64,000 bases of DNA from Flavivirga jejuensis (GTDB lineage Bacteria; Bacteroidota; Bacteroidia; Flavobacteriales; Flavobacteriaceae). The notes under the pieces were generated by a model. That model was not told the origin of the DNA and made no database searches. It saw only the letters and a program-made list of their open reading frames with translations. The DNA lies in NCBI RefSeq assembly GCF_030540765.1, contig NZ_JAUOEL010000001.1:620001-684000 (forward strand), in the 5' to 3' direction. Position numbers and translations under genes: made by a program. Positions within the stretch are counted from its first letter, which is position 1. Each line of letters opens with the position of its first letter. Shown in pieces: positions 1 through 9,106 of this stretch.

Positions 1-96
1 AATACCTTAGAAAAGAATAGAATAGTTGTGAATGTGCGTCGCAGCAGAGGAAAAGATATTGATGCCGCTTGCGGACAGTTAGCCAATAAAAGTTAG
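1..96 (+). CDS. rlmN: RlmN C-terminus (partial): 23S rRNA adenine-C2 methyltransferase
   Basis: Only the last 31 codons and the TAG stop lie in the window; the gene starts upstream of position 1. The visible peptide contains VRRSRGKDIDAACGQLA, which matches the conserved C-terminus of RlmN (the DIDAACGQL motif). RlmN is a radical-SAM enzyme that methylates A2503 of 23S rRNA and A37 of some tRNAs. The radical-SAM cysteines are outside the window, so the call rests on this C-terminal motif alone. A bidirectional-looking terminator follows immediately. Confidence 0.85.
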   Translation, partial: NTLEKNRIVVNVRRSRGKDIDAACGQLANKS

Positions 97-132
97 AAAC
101 AAAAAAGCTGTATAGGGTAGCTTTTTTGTTTC
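97..132 (+). terminator. Intrinsic terminator, probably bidirectional
   Basis: AAACAAAAAAGCT and AGCTTTTTTGTTT form a 13-bp stem around a 9-base loop. It starts right after the rlmN stop and runs into a T-rich tract. It reads equally well for the convergent gene on the minus strand, which ends at 148. Confidence 0.75.
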
Positions 133-147
133 CAGATAGGAGAAAAC

Positions 148-1329
148 CTAATCTTTTATAATTTTTAACGTTTGCGATTTTTTATTTGCATTTACTGTTA
201 TCAAATAAATCCCTTTGTTTAGAGGGCTTAAATCGATGGAGTTCCCAGAAATACCTTCTTTGTTTATTTCTACAATACGCTGACCTAATTGATTTGATAT
301 TAGTATTTTATCAATAGTTTCTGTGGTTTCAATATTCAAAAAGTCCTTAACGGGGTTTGGATAAGCGTTTGTAATTTTTAATTGATTATTGTCAATAGAA
401 AGCGCAGGGTTTGATCCAGTAGTAAAAGACCAAACTGACGTTCCTGTTGCACCTCCAGTAATATTGTATGATACAGCAGCCCAGTAATAGGTTGTTGAAT
501 ATTCTAAGCCAAAAAGAGTAAAACTTGTATTGCTAATATCAGCTAATGCCGTTGGAGGGTTCGATGTTCCGAAATAGAAAATATACCCATCAGGAGCCTC
601 TCCTGTTAAGGCATTTTCCCATGAAAAGGTGTAAGCGGCATCGCTGGCATCAATAACCAAATCTTCATTATAATCGGTGTCTAATGCTAAAGCAACATCT
701 GTGGCACTATCAATAGGGTTTGGAGTTATTGCTGGATTTGGAATTGGTATAGTTGGTTGTTGAACAGTAATATTATCAATTCCCCAATAATATGAAAAGT
801 CTCCAACCCACCTAAATCTAACTTGGGCATTTGTAATATCTTTCAATTCTGCTGTGACATCTAAAATAATTGAACCACTTATAAAGGTGTTGGCGGTAAT
901 TGTCGCTTCGGTGTATGACATAATTTCAACCCAAGAAGCACCATTATAGACTTCAACATAAGCTTCACCTCCAAAACCACTAACGAAGAGGTGATTAAAA
1001 GTCAGTTTTATGTTTGTTAAACCACTACAGTCAAACGCTGGACTTTCTAATGCAGTCTCCTCTGGTCCTCCTCCATACGCATCACTATTAAGAATGGCAT
1101 AATTCCCTGAAAAACCACCTTCTGTGTAAAAAGAAGTATTAAAATCACCAAGGAAAGGTGCAAATCCACCAGTTTCAAAAGTCCAAATATTTCCCGTTGA
1201 TGTCACTTCATTATTAGTCCATCCAGTAGGAAGAGTTAGGTCTGTTTCAAAGTCTTGAGAAATTAAAATTTGCCCGAAAGTAAATGAAACGGAAAAGAGG
1301 AAGAAAGATAATAAGGTAATTTTATTCAT
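148..1329 (-). CDS. Type IX secreted protein with choice-of-anchor J domain
   Basis: This is a 393-residue secreted protein. A signal peptide covers about residues 1-19. A cleaved-adhesin / choice-of-anchor J-like beta-sandwich follows at about 20-190 (pattern SQDFE, then LPTGWTN, with a WGIDNI repeat-like end). A fibronectin-III-like segment ending in YYWAAVSYN...WSFTTG spans about 205-308. The last 75 residues are a type A T9SS sorting domain (YPNPVKDFLNIE, then GIYLI, then a lysine-rich end). Such proteins are exported by the Por/Gld system and attached to or released from the cell surface. No catalytic domain is visible, so adhesion or carbohydrate binding is only a guess. It converges on rlmN. 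Confidence 0.85.
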   Translation of the reverse strand: MNKITLLSFFLFSVSFTFGQILISQDFETDLTLPTGWTNNEVTSTGNIWTFETGGFAPFLGDFNTSFYTEGGFSGNYAILNSDAYGGGPEETALESPAFDCSGLTNIKLTFNHLFVSGFGGEAYVEVYNGASWVEIMSYTEATITANTFISGSIILDVTAELKDITNAQVRFRWVGDFSYYWGIDNITVQQPTIPIPNPAITPNPIDSATDVALALDTDYNEDLVIDASDAAYTFSWENALTGEAPDGYIFYFGTSNPPTALADISNTSFTLFGLEYSTTYYWAAVSYNITGGATGTSVWSFTTGSNPALSIDNNQLKITNAYPNPVKDFLNIETTETIDKILISNQLGQRIVEINKEGISGNSIDLSPLNKGIYLITVNANKKSQTLKIIKD

Positions 1330-1513
1330 AAGCTATTTAATTAGTTATTAATATAATTAACATATAAAATATTTCTTACAAAACACTATTTTGTCGATCA
1401 AGTGTTTTTTTTAAAGATTAATAGTACAAGTATTTAGAAAAGGAACTTTCGAGGATCTATTGTAGTAATATTTTAACTTTATTAGTAATTTCGCGAAGAA
1501 TAAGTTTTGAATA

Positions 1514-2491
1514 TTGAAAATAGTAGAGCAAATAAAGCAACCCATAGACTATGAAATGGATCTTTTCGAGCAAAAGTTCCAACTATCTATGTCGAGTAAA
1601 GTAGCTTTGCTTAACAGGATTACGCATTATATTGTAAACAGAAAGGGAAAACAAATGCGCCCTATGTTTGTTTTTCTGGTTTCTAAAATGGTGTCTAATG
1701 GAGAAGTTAGTGAACGAACTTATAGAGGCGCCTCGGTAATTGAACTTATTCATACAGCAACTTTAGTACATGATGATGTTGTTGATGATAGTAATCGCAG
1801 ACGTGGATTTTTCTCTGTTAATGCTCTTTGGAAAAATAAAATAGCCGTTTTAATAGGTGATTATTTATTGTCTAAAGGATTGCTTTTAAGTATAGATAAT
1901 AATGATTTCGATTTACTCAAAATTATTTCTATTGCCGTTCGAGAAATGAGTGAAGGTGAATTGCTTCAAATTGAAAAAGCCAGAAAGCTTGATATAACAG
2001 AAGCTGTTTACTATGAAATTATCCGTCAGAAAACCGCAACGTTAATTGCGGCTTGCTGTAGTTTGGGAGCTGCATCTGTAAAACCAGAATCGCAGCATGT
2101 TGAGACTATGCGAAAGTTTGGAGAACTTATTGGTATGGCATTTCAAATAAAAGATGATCTATTTGATTATGGCGATACCCAAATAGGTAAACCTACAGGT
2201 ATAGATATTAAAGAACAAAAAATGACATTGCCTTTAATTTATGTGCTTAATCAATCTTCAAAAAAGGATAAAAAATGGCTTATTAATTCCATTAAAAATC
2301 ACAATAAAGAAACCAAACGTGTTAAAGAGGTTATTGCTTTTGTTAAAACTAAAGGTGGTTTAGATTACGCTGTAAAGAAGATGAAAGCATTTCAAGAAGA
2401 AGCATTACAAATACTAAAAACATATCCTGAATCAAATTATAAAAATTCACTAGAACTTATGGTTAATTATGTGATTGATAGGAAGAAATAG
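1514..2491 (+). CDS. Polyprenyl (octaprenyl-type) diphosphate synthase
   Basis: A 325-residue trans-prenyltransferase that chains isopentenyl diphosphate onto an allylic diphosphate to make the long polyprenyl tail of menaquinone. The first Asp-rich motif DDVVDD (residues 87-92) is followed by the usual RRG. The second, KDDLFDYGD, lies near residue 213. KGKQMRP near residue 44 is the substrate-phosphate loop. Length is normal for IspB-like enzymes. The start is a TTG codon: MKIVEQIKQPI is the conserved N-terminus of flavobacterial homologues and no ATG lies nearby. It stands alone between genes of other functions. Confidence 0.9.
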   Translation: MKIVEQIKQPIDYEMDLFEQKFQLSMSSKVALLNRITHYIVNRKGKQMRPMFVFLVSKMVSNGEVSERTYRGASVIELIHTATLVHDDVVDDSNRRRGFFSVNALWKNKIAVLIGDYLLSKGLLLSIDNNDFDLLKIISIAVREMSEGELLQIEKARKLDITEAVYYEIIRQKTATLIAACCSLGAASVKPESQHVETMRKFGELIGMAFQIKDDLFDYGDTQIGKPTGIDIKEQKMTLPLIYVLNQSSKKDKKWLINSIKNHNKETKRVKEVIAFVKTKGGLDYAVKKMKAFQEEALQILKTYPESNYKNSLELMVNYVIDRKK

Positions 2492-2625
2492 TTTTTTAGC
2501 TTATTAACAGGTAGGTTTAACATGTATTTAAAAAAAGCATACTTATGCATTGCAATCTTCTGAAGGGAAATCGGAAAGAAGCATAAGGGGGCTAAAACAT
2601 TATTGGTTAAGAAAAAATGGGGTTT

Positions 2626-3153
2626 TTAATTTACCGTTACTTTTAGTTCATAAATATTACTTTTCTTATCTCTTTTTACAACACTTACTGTTCGCTTACA
2701 GCCTTTATTATCGAATATGTCATCATAAGAAGGGCTTTTGCCGTAATCATATATAAATTGGTTAACACTGTTTTTGTCGTGTTTTTTTATAAAATCAAGA
2801 AGATCCCAAAAAGAATTATGATCATCTCCTATATCCATATATATTTTATACCCGATTAACTTATCAGCTCTAAATCGGAGAATAAATTTTGTCTTAGAAA
2901 CATAACCATTAGGTAAAGTGATATTTTTACTTCCGTTATATGCCTCAATTTTTCTTGCTGCATATCTTGGATCATCATTTTTAACTGATTCGTCTAAATA
3001 ATTTAGAATAACAGATTTTTTATTGTTACCTATAGTTAAATCAGTATTTATGATTGGTTCTAAAAAGACCTTGCATCCTGTATTTTCTTGAGAATTGACT
3101 TTCATACATAAGATAAATGTCAGAAATGTTAATATGAATAATTTTATTTTCAT
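2626..3153 (-). CDS. Hypothetical secreted protein, 175 aa
   Basis: A signal peptide is clear (residues 1-21, ending VNSQ). The mature part is about 150 residues, rich in Lys, Asp and Asn, and has two cysteines (near residues 27 and 152) that could form a disulfide after export. No family is recognised. The N-terminal VILNYLDESV and the middle FILRFRADKLIGYKIYMDIG suggest a small mixed alpha/beta fold. The gene stands alone between the polyprenyl synthase and the sigma factor. It is likely real because its signal peptide and reading frame are intact. Confidence 0.6.
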   Translation of the reverse strand: MKIKLFILTFLTFILCMKVNSQENTGCKVFLEPIINTDLTIGNNKKSVILNYLDESVKNDDPRYAARKIEAYNGSKNITLPNGYVSKTKFILRFRADKLIGYKIYMDIGDDHNSFWDLLDFIKKHDKNSVNQFIYDYGKSPSYDDIFDNKGCKRTVSVVKRDKKSNIYELKVTVN

Positions 3154-3357
3154 TGGAGTGGTTTTTTTAAATTGCTTAGAATGACTTTTTGATATGAAAA
3201 CGAAAGTAACTGAAAATTTTCATAAAGTCCAAATAAAGTCAAAAGTTTTAATTTTTCATTATGTTTTTCAATTACATTTATAGAGATATTTTAACACTTG
3301 GGCAACCATTTATGTAATATTTACGTCTTTAAAAATAGAAGATTAAATCAATCACTC

Positions 3358-3924
3358 TTGAAAGTAATACATCTGTATAAAAACGAAACGTCCCTCATAA
3401 AAAAAGCGATTAAAAGTAATCGAGAAGCGCAGCATGTATTATTTGAATTACATGCTCCAAAAATGTTAAGTGTCTGTCGGTACTATATAAAAGATTTACA
3501 ACAAGCAGAAGAGGTTATGCTTAATGGGTTTTTTAAAGTGTTTTCTAATTTAAAAAGTTTTAAAAATGAAGGAAGCTTTGAAGGTTGGATAAGGCGCATT
3601 ATGATAAGAGAATCTATTTCGTTTTTAAGGCAAAAAAAACAAATAGCGTTTTCTGTTGAATATTTTGAGAATAACAACGAGCATACAAATAATATTAACA
3701 CGAATATAGAAGTTGCCGAAATACAGCAACTTATTGATGAGCTTCCAGAAGGTTATAAAATGGTATTTGTTATGTATGCTATTGAAGGGTATAAACATTA
3801 CGAAATAGCAGAGATTCTAAATATAACAGAGGGCACATCAAAATCTCAATTATTTAAAGCACGAAAATTGCTTCAAGAAAAAATTAAAGTATTAAACAAT
3901 ACAACAGGCTATGGAACCAAATAA
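3358..3924 (+). CDS. ECF-type RNA polymerase sigma factor
   Basis: About 188 residues with both sigma-70 regions of an ECF factor. Region 2 is at about 20-90 (YELHAPKMLSVCRYYI-like core, then EEVMLNGFFKVF and GSFEGWIRRI). Region 4 is at about 125-180 (LPEGYKMVFVMYAIEGYKHYEIAEIL, a helix-turn-helix). The TTG at 3358 (LKVIHLYKNE) is preferred as start because flavobacterial relatives begin there; an in-frame TTG at 3298 would add 20 unrelated residues. The stop overlaps the start of the next gene, a membrane protein with a cytoplasmic N-terminus, so the two are translationally coupled. This is the common sigma/anti-sigma-like layout of Flavobacteriia. Confidence 0.88.
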   Translation: MKVIHLYKNETSLIKKAIKSNREAQHVLFELHAPKMLSVCRYYIKDLQQAEEVMLNGFFKVFSNLKSFKNEGSFEGWIRRIMIRESISFLRQKKQIAFSVEYFENNNEHTNNINTNIEVAEIQQLIDELPEGYKMVFVMYAIEGYKHYEIAEILNITEGTSKSQLFKARKLLQEKIKVLNNTTGYGTK

Positions 3925-4654
3925 ATTTGAAGATAACATAAAAGATAAGCTTGAAAAGAGAACGTTACAACCATCTAATGATGCTTGGGACAAACTTTCA
4001 GAACGTTTAGATAATCAAGGAAAAAATAAAAATATAAAACCAGTTTTATGGTTAGGGGTGGCTGCAAGCATTGTTGGAATTTTGTTAGTAATATCCCAGT
4101 TTTTTAATCATAGAACTAGAATAAATAATGCCCCTGAAACAGTGGTAGTTCCTGAGATTTTGGAGCAGAAAAAAAATAATGCCATCGTAATTGAAAAGCA
4201 TATTAATATTGAACACCTGCAAGTAGATGAAGAAGAAGCAATTGTAGAACCTATAAAAAAGGTGGTCCCAGTTGAAATAACAAAAAAACAAACAATTATT
4301 GTTCAAGAAAACAACCTAAAAAAATTAAAGAAAGAGTCTGTTAACCCTGTTGAAGTGAAACTCGAATCTCTAACTTTCGAACAAGAAAAAATACAAGTAG
4401 TTGCAAATAAGATAAAAGCATTAAAAGATAATAACGAAGTTACTGATGATGCTATTGATGCTCTGTTATTTGAAGCTCAAAAAGAAATCAGGTTAAACCA
4501 GTTATATAATAAAACAACAGGGGTGGTTGATGCTAATTTATTACTTCAAGACGTTGAAGCAGATTTAGATCAATCCTTTAGAAGCAAGGTTTTTGAAACC
4601 ATAAAATTAAGTTACGGTACAGTAAAATCGGCTATTGCCCAACGTAACGATTAA
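3911..4654 (+). CDS. Single-pass membrane protein, putative anti-sigma partner
   Basis: A 247-residue protein. The N-terminus MEPNKFEDNIKDKLEKRTL resembles that of membrane proteins cotranscribed with flavobacterial ECF sigma factors. One membrane helix lies at about residues 44-64 (VLWLGVAASIVGILLVISQFF). The long Lys/Glu-rich C-terminal part is probably periplasmic and may be coiled coil. Its start overlaps the sigma-factor gene by 14 bases. A role in holding or releasing the sigma factor is inferred from position and topology; no zinc-binding anti-sigma motif is present. Confidence 0.7.
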   Translation: MEPNKFEDNIKDKLEKRTLQPSNDAWDKLSERLDNQGKNKNIKPVLWLGVAASIVGILLVISQFFNHRTRINNAPETVVVPEILEQKKNNAIVIEKHINIEHLQVDEEEAIVEPIKKVVPVEITKKQTIIVQENNLKKLKKESVNPVEVKLESLTFEQEKIQVVANKIKALKDNNEVTDDAIDALLFEAQKEIRLNQLYNKTTGVVDANLLLQDVEADLDQSFRSKVFETIKLSYGTVKSAIAQRND

Positions 4655-4748
4655 TTGTGGTTTCTGTGACCTGTATTAAACTTGTTTCAGTAAGGAAGAA
4701 CCTTATTGAATTGCAACTATAAATAAACATCAAATCAATTATCAATAG

Positions 4749-4794
4749 ATGTTGAAATATCTATTTGGCTAAGTCCAGGATAATATTTCAACAT
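4749..4794 (+). promoter_or_regulatory. Stem-loop in the 5' leader of the outer-membrane protein gene
   Basis: ATGTTGAAATAT and ATATTTCAACAT form a perfect 12-bp inverted repeat around a 22-base loop, ending 15 bases before the ATG at 4810. It has no T-tract, so it is more likely a leader structure or a regulator site than a terminator. Confidence 0.5.
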
Positions 4795-4809
4795 AAAAAA
4801 CGAACAGTT

Positions 4810-5871
4810 ATGCAAATTATTACTAAGTATTTAGCACTTGCAGTGCTATGTGTAAGTGTGCAATTAATCAATGCACAAGACACGATTCCAGCTATTAAAA
4901 ATGAGAAGAATATTAAAATGCTTAGGCATTTGAAAACAGTTATTGAAAAGGAAGAAAAAGATTTTTTAAAAATAGAAGTAGAAGCTATTAACAAGCGTTT
5001 AAACAACGGAGAAATTACAGCCGAAGAAGCTCAAGAATTAAAAATGAAAGCGGCAAAATTAGCAGCTTTGAATATTGAAAATCGTATAGGGATTATAGAT
5101 AATAAGATTGCTCTTCTTGAACGGAATGATTATGGATTACATAGGGAAGCAAAAGATGTTAAATTTGGTATTGCAATAGATGGAGATGAGGTTCTTTCTG
5201 TGCGAGGAAAGAAGAAGCCAAAGAAATACGATTTACGAACTTCTAGCGATTTTGTATTGGCTTTTGGTTTAAATAATGCCATTATTGAGGGGGAAAAGCT
5301 AGACGATTCGCCATATAAGTTTGGTGGGTCTCGGTTTTTAGAATTAGGTTGGGCGTGGAAAACACGTGTGTTTAAAAATACTAATTTTTTACGTTTTAAA
5401 TACGGATATTCTTTTCAAATAAACGGACTAAAGCCTGATGATAATAAGTATTTTGTTCAGCAAGGAAATCAAACGGTATTACAAGAATTTCCAGAAAACC
5501 TTAAAAAGTCTAAACTGTCTATTACCAATTTGGTATTCCCTGTTCATTTTGAGTTTGGTCCTTCAAAAAGGATTGACAATGATACTTATTTTAGATATGT
5601 TACTCGAAATCAATTTAAAATAGGTTTAGGAGGATACGCAGGTATTAATATTGGCACACGTCAAAAACTAAAGTATAAATTGAACGGCGAGCATATTAAA
5701 GACAAACAAAAACGTGGTTTTAATACCAGTAACTTGGTATATGGATTAAGCGGTTATATTGCTATTAGTGAAATGGCCTTGTATGTTAAATATGATCTGT
5801 CTCCTATTTTTAAAAATCAGATTGTCGATCACAATAATATTTCAATAGGCGTTAGGTTTGATGTGGATTAA
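4810..5871 (+). CDS. Putative outer-membrane beta-barrel protein, 353 aa
   Basis: A signal peptide MQIITKYLALAVLCVSVQL..NAQ begins at the ATG at 4810; an upstream in-frame extension to 4765 would hide it and is rejected. Residues about 25-95 are helical and charged, probably a periplasmic coiled coil. The rest alternates aromatic and polar residues like a beta-barrel (FVLAFGLNNAI, FGGSRFLELGWAWK, YGLSGYIAISEMALYVKYDLSPIF) and ends ISIGVRFDVD, a typical barrel C-terminus. It follows the sigma/anti-sigma pair on the same strand and may be part of the same regulon. Its substrate is unknown. Confidence 0.7.
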   Translation: MQIITKYLALAVLCVSVQLINAQDTIPAIKNEKNIKMLRHLKTVIEKEEKDFLKIEVEAINKRLNNGEITAEEAQELKMKAAKLAALNIENRIGIIDNKIALLERNDYGLHREAKDVKFGIAIDGDEVLSVRGKKKPKKYDLRTSSDFVLAFGLNNAIIEGEKLDDSPYKFGGSRFLELGWAWKTRVFKNTNFLRFKYGYSFQINGLKPDDNKYFVQQGNQTVLQEFPENLKKSKLSITNLVFPVHFEFGPSKRIDNDTYFRYVTRNQFKIGLGGYAGINIGTRQKLKYKLNGEHIKDKQKRGFNTSNLVYGLSGYIAISEMALYVKYDLSPIFKNQIVDHNNISIGVRFDVD

Positions 5872-5933
5872 AATTAAAGACAAAGGTTTTATCAACAGTT
5901 TTTATAGATTCTATGCACTTTTGTCTTAATTAT

Positions 5934-6019
5934 AAAGATTCTTCGCTGCGCTCTGATGACAAACAATTGAAAGTTAGTTAGTTATAAAACACGTCAATGG
6001 TAGCGAAGCGAAGAATCTG
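5934..6019. repeat. Dispersed inverted-repeat element, family A, copy 1
   Basis: AGATTCTTCGCT at the left end is the reverse complement of AGCGAAGAATCT at the right end. The first 68 bases match those from 27718 at roughly four bases in five (shared cores CTTCGCTGCGCTCTG, ATGACAAAC, CGTCAATG). It is an intergenic palindromic repeat lying between two stops. Confidence 0.7.
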
Positions 6020-6066
6020 TTTTGATTTAAGTAAATAAAAATTAAATAATCAAAACATTAAAATTT

Positions 6067-6147
6067 TAAAAGATTCTTCACAGCTTTGCTGCTACCTTCA
6101 AAGCAAAATATATTTTGTTTCTTGGTAATATTCAAAATGACACTTTT
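6067..6147 (-). repeat. Dispersed intergenic repeat, family B, copy 1
   Basis: About 80 bases that match, with few changes, the reverse complement of 32761-32845 (shared cores GATTCTTCACAGCTTTGCTG and AAGCAAAATATATTTTG). This copy lacks the terminal inverted repeats that frame the other copy. Confidence 0.75.
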
Positions 6148-8405
6148 TAATTATTTTTATCTTTAAAGGCGTCAAATTCAGATGGTATTTCAACTTTAGG
6201 GAATGAGTTGTTCTTCATATCGGTATCGGCATACTCAAAATTAGGATCTAAATTTACTTTCTTTACCTCTTTTTCTTTTATAAAAGTTTTTCGAATTTCG
6301 TATTCATTTCTACGCCAGATTTCTGAAGGAATTATGTCGATCTCTTTAGAGTCATCAGTAAATATCCACTCAATAGTAACAGGCATAACAAGTCCACCTA
6401 CATTTTTGATGGTGATTTCGTAAATGTTTTTACCAGAAAGTTGTTTGCGTAATTCGGGTTCATTAATTCTTGATAAAAACTGACCATAAGCAGCATCGGG
6501 TGTTGTGTTCATAATAATTGTTTCTGGACCACTAGAGAAATCTTTTGGTTGCGTTTGGATGTTTTTACCAGAGGCTTCAAGTTTTACTTTAGATGTGTTA
6601 TTTTGATCTTCAATATTCGAATTTTCTTCATATACTTTAAACCATTTTACATTACTTAATTCCATGTCTACATGATCGGTAGTAAAAAACCAACCTCTGT
6701 AAAACCAATCTAAATCGGTAGCAGTGGCATCTTCAAGGGTTCTAAACAAATCGGCAGGGTTGGGATGTTTGTATTTCCAGCGGTTAGCATATTCTTTAAA
6801 GGCCTCATCAAATAGTTCTTTTCCGATAATAGAGTTACGTAACATTTGCAACCCAACGGTAGGTTTTAAATAAAAATTGGCACCAAATTGAGACATAAGT
6901 TCGCTATCTGAAGTCGTCATAATAGGACGCAAAATATTTTTATCACCACTCATAAATGGTACAATACTTTTGGGTGTTACACTATTAAAATCAGGGTAAC
7001 GTTCTGCAACGGTTCTTTGATGTAAAAAAGTATTTAAACCTTCATCCATCCACATCCATTTACGCTCATCTGAACTAACAATCATAGGAAACCAGTTATG
7101 CCCCACTTCATGAATAATAGTTCCTATCATACCTTGTTTAGCACCATCACTTATTTTACCATTTTTTGGTCGCCCACCATTAAAACTAATCATTGGAAAT
7201 TCCATACCAATATTTGAGGTGTTTACAGAAATAGCTACTGGGTAAGGATAATCGAAAGTAGCTTCAGAATAAACTTCTAAAGCATGTATTATTGCTTTAG
7301 TAGATTCTTCTTGCCATACAGGTAGGCCTTCTTTTGGGTAAAAAGACATGGCCATTACAGTGTTGGTTGGTAATTTTACAGCTTGTGCATCCCACATAAA
7401 TTTACGAGAGGATGCAAATGCAAAATCACGAACATTTTTAGCACTAAATTTCCAGGTTTTTTGCTTCTTTGTTTTTTGTTTTTCATTGATTAGGGCTTCT
7501 TCTTGTGTAATAATCATTACAGGTTTATCAAAAGACTTTTGTGCTTTATCTAGCCTCTTACGCTGTGTTTTAGTTAACACAGATTCACTATTTTGAAGCA
7601 AGCCAGTAGATGCAATAATATGATCTTCGGGGACAGTAATTTCAACGTCATAATCACCAAACTCCAAAGCGAATTCTCCAAGTTTTTGAAATTGTTGATT
7701 TTGCCAACCTTCAGTATCGTTATAAACAGCCATTCTTGGAAACCAATGAGCAATGAGGTAAACAGTATTATCGTCGGAAGGAAAGTATTCATAGCCTTCA
7801 CGAGATAATAAATACATGCTTCTATCGGTAATAGGGTAAGACCATGCTATTGAAAAACTTGTAGATTCCCCCGATTTAAGAAGCGTGTTTAATTTAACCT
7901 TCATCATGGTGTTATTAACCATGGTTTTTAAGTTGTTTTTATCAGAATCTTTTACATATTTAATAGAATAACCGGCAGGAAAATCGATAGCTCTGGTAAG
8001 GAACTGCATTTGTCTGGTAGTCATACCGTTTTTCATATTATTATTTATGGATCCAAAATCTTCATTTTCTTTTTTGTTAACGTTTTGTTCTAGCTGTATC
8101 CATAAATAACTTAAATCATCTGGCGAATTATTATAATAAGTAATAGTTTCCTTGCCAGAAATAGTGTTGTTCGATTCGTTTAATTCAACTTTTATGTTAT
8201 AATTAGCACGTTGTTGCCAGTAGTCTCTTCCAGGAGCTCCGCTAGCAGTTCTGTAAGTATTAGGAGGTTTAAGCATATTATCAATAGGTTCAAACTTGCC
8301 TTGCCAAGGCTGTGTTTGTGCCTTGCTAATTGATGAATAAAATAAAGTCAGGAATAAAATAAAGAAAAGTCTCATAGATTTTAAAAAATTATTTGAATTA
8401 GTCAA
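6147..8405 (-). CDS. M1-family zinc metallopeptidase (aminopeptidase-like), secreted
   Basis: A 752-residue exported gluzincin. A signal peptide ends at about SSISKAQ. An N-terminal M1 beta-saddle domain (about 30-300) precedes the catalytic domain. The zinc site HEVGHNW near residue 430 is followed by the third ligand in MDEGLNTF, 18 residues after the second His; the substrate-binding region includes GMEFPMISFNGG. Flavobacteria often carry several such enzymes, which trim peptides in the periplasm or at the outer membrane. The ATG at 8405 gives a long n-region; the in-frame ATG at 8375 (MRLFFILFL) is an equally good start. Divergent from ppa. Confidence 0.88.
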   Translation of the reverse strand: MTNSNNFLKSMRLFFILFLTLFYSSISKAQTQPWQGKFEPIDNMLKPPNTYRTASGAPGRDYWQQRANYNIKVELNESNNTISGKETITYYNNSPDDLSYLWIQLEQNVNKKENEDFGSINNNMKNGMTTRQMQFLTRAIDFPAGYSIKYVKDSDKNNLKTMVNNTMMKVKLNTLLKSGESTSFSIAWSYPITDRSMYLLSREGYEYFPSDDNTVYLIAHWFPRMAVYNDTEGWQNQQFQKLGEFALEFGDYDVEITVPEDHIIASTGLLQNSESVLTKTQRKRLDKAQKSFDKPVMIITQEEALINEKQKTKKQKTWKFSAKNVRDFAFASSRKFMWDAQAVKLPTNTVMAMSFYPKEGLPVWQEESTKAIIHALEVYSEATFDYPYPVAISVNTSNIGMEFPMISFNGGRPKNGKISDGAKQGMIGTIIHEVGHNWFPMIVSSDERKWMWMDEGLNTFLHQRTVAERYPDFNSVTPKSIVPFMSGDKNILRPIMTTSDSELMSQFGANFYLKPTVGLQMLRNSIIGKELFDEAFKEYANRWKYKHPNPADLFRTLEDATATDLDWFYRGWFFTTDHVDMELSNVKWFKVYEENSNIEDQNNTSKVKLEASGKNIQTQPKDFSSGPETIIMNTTPDAAYGQFLSRINEPELRKQLSGKNIYEITIKNVGGLVMPVTIEWIFTDDSKEIDIIPSEIWRRNEYEIRKTFIKEKEVKKVNLDPNFEYADTDMKNNSFPKVEIPSEFDAFKDKNN

Positions 8406-8444
8406 GGAGCAAGATAGGAATATTAATATAAATCAAGCTAATTT

Positions 8445-8479
8445 TTTGTTGCTTAAAGACTAAGTGTTCAGTACATTTG
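8445..8479 (+). promoter_or_regulatory. Promoter of ppa (Bacteroidota type)
   Basis: TACATTTG at 8472-8479 fits the -7 consensus TAnnTTTG exactly. A TTG at 8449-8451 gives a 20-base spacer (TTTG at 8445 gives 23). The predicted start of transcription is about 15 bases before the ATG. Confidence 0.6.
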
Positions 8480-8502
8480 CCTCCCTAAAATATTTGTAAA
8501 AT

Positions 8503-9030
8503 ATGAGTAAGAAAAAAGATTTAACATTTGATGTGTTAATAGAAATACCTAAAGGAAGTAGGAATAAATATGAATACGATTTTACATTACAAAAAATTCG
8601 TTTCGACCGTATGCTGTTTTCATCTATGATGTATCCTGGGGATTATGGGTTTATTCCAGAAACCTTGGCTCTAGATCAAGATCCATTAGATGTATTGGTT
8701 ATGGGAACAGAACCAACATATCCTATGGTGGTTATGGAGGTAAGACCTATAGGGGTATTCCATATGACGGATGAAAAAGGACCTGATGAAAAAATTATTT
8801 GTGTACCCGTTTCAGATCCTATTTGGAATAAAAATAAAGATATATTAGATTTAAATCCTCATAGGTTAAAAGAAATAGAACATTTTTTTCAAGTATATAA
8901 AGATTTAGAAGAGAAGAAAGTTGATACAGGTGGATGGGGTAATGCTGAAGAAGCTGTTAAAATTTATCATGAATGTGTACTGAGGTATGACAATAGTGAA
9001 CACAAGAAAAAACGGACATTTACTATTTAG
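8503..9030 (+). CDS. ppa: Soluble inorganic pyrophosphatase
   Basis: A 175-residue family I pyrophosphatase hydrolysing PPi to two phosphates in the cytoplasm, which pulls biosynthetic reactions forward. The family signature D-Q-D-P-L-D-V sits near residue 63. Other active-site residues are visible in EIPKGSRNKYEYD and YPGDYGFIPETL. Length is typical for bacteria. It has its own promoter and terminator, and a membrane pyrophosphatase lies directly downstream on the same strand. Confidence 0.96.
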   Translation: MSKKKDLTFDVLIEIPKGSRNKYEYDFTLQKIRFDRMLFSSMMYPGDYGFIPETLALDQDPLDVLVMGTEPTYPMVVMEVRPIGVFHMTDEKGPDEKIICVPVSDPIWNKNKDILDLNPHRLKEIEHFFQVYKDLEEKKVDTGGWGNAEEAVKIYHECVLRYDNSEHKKKRTFTI

Positions 9031-9074
9031 TTGAAATTTTATATAAAAAGTTTAAACTTTTTCAAAATTTAAAG

Positions 9075-9106
9075 AAACCATCCTAATTCTAGGGTGGTTT
9101 TTTTGT
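9075..9106 (+). terminator. Intrinsic terminator of ppa
   Basis: AAACCATCCT and AGGGTGGTTT pair (one G-T) around a 6-base loop and run into TTTTTTTG. It begins 45 bases after the ppa stop. Confidence 0.85.

Noticed and set aside
2550-2756. Plus-strand ORF of 68 codons
   Set aside because: It overlaps the secreted-protein gene on the other strand and its protein has no signal or domain character.
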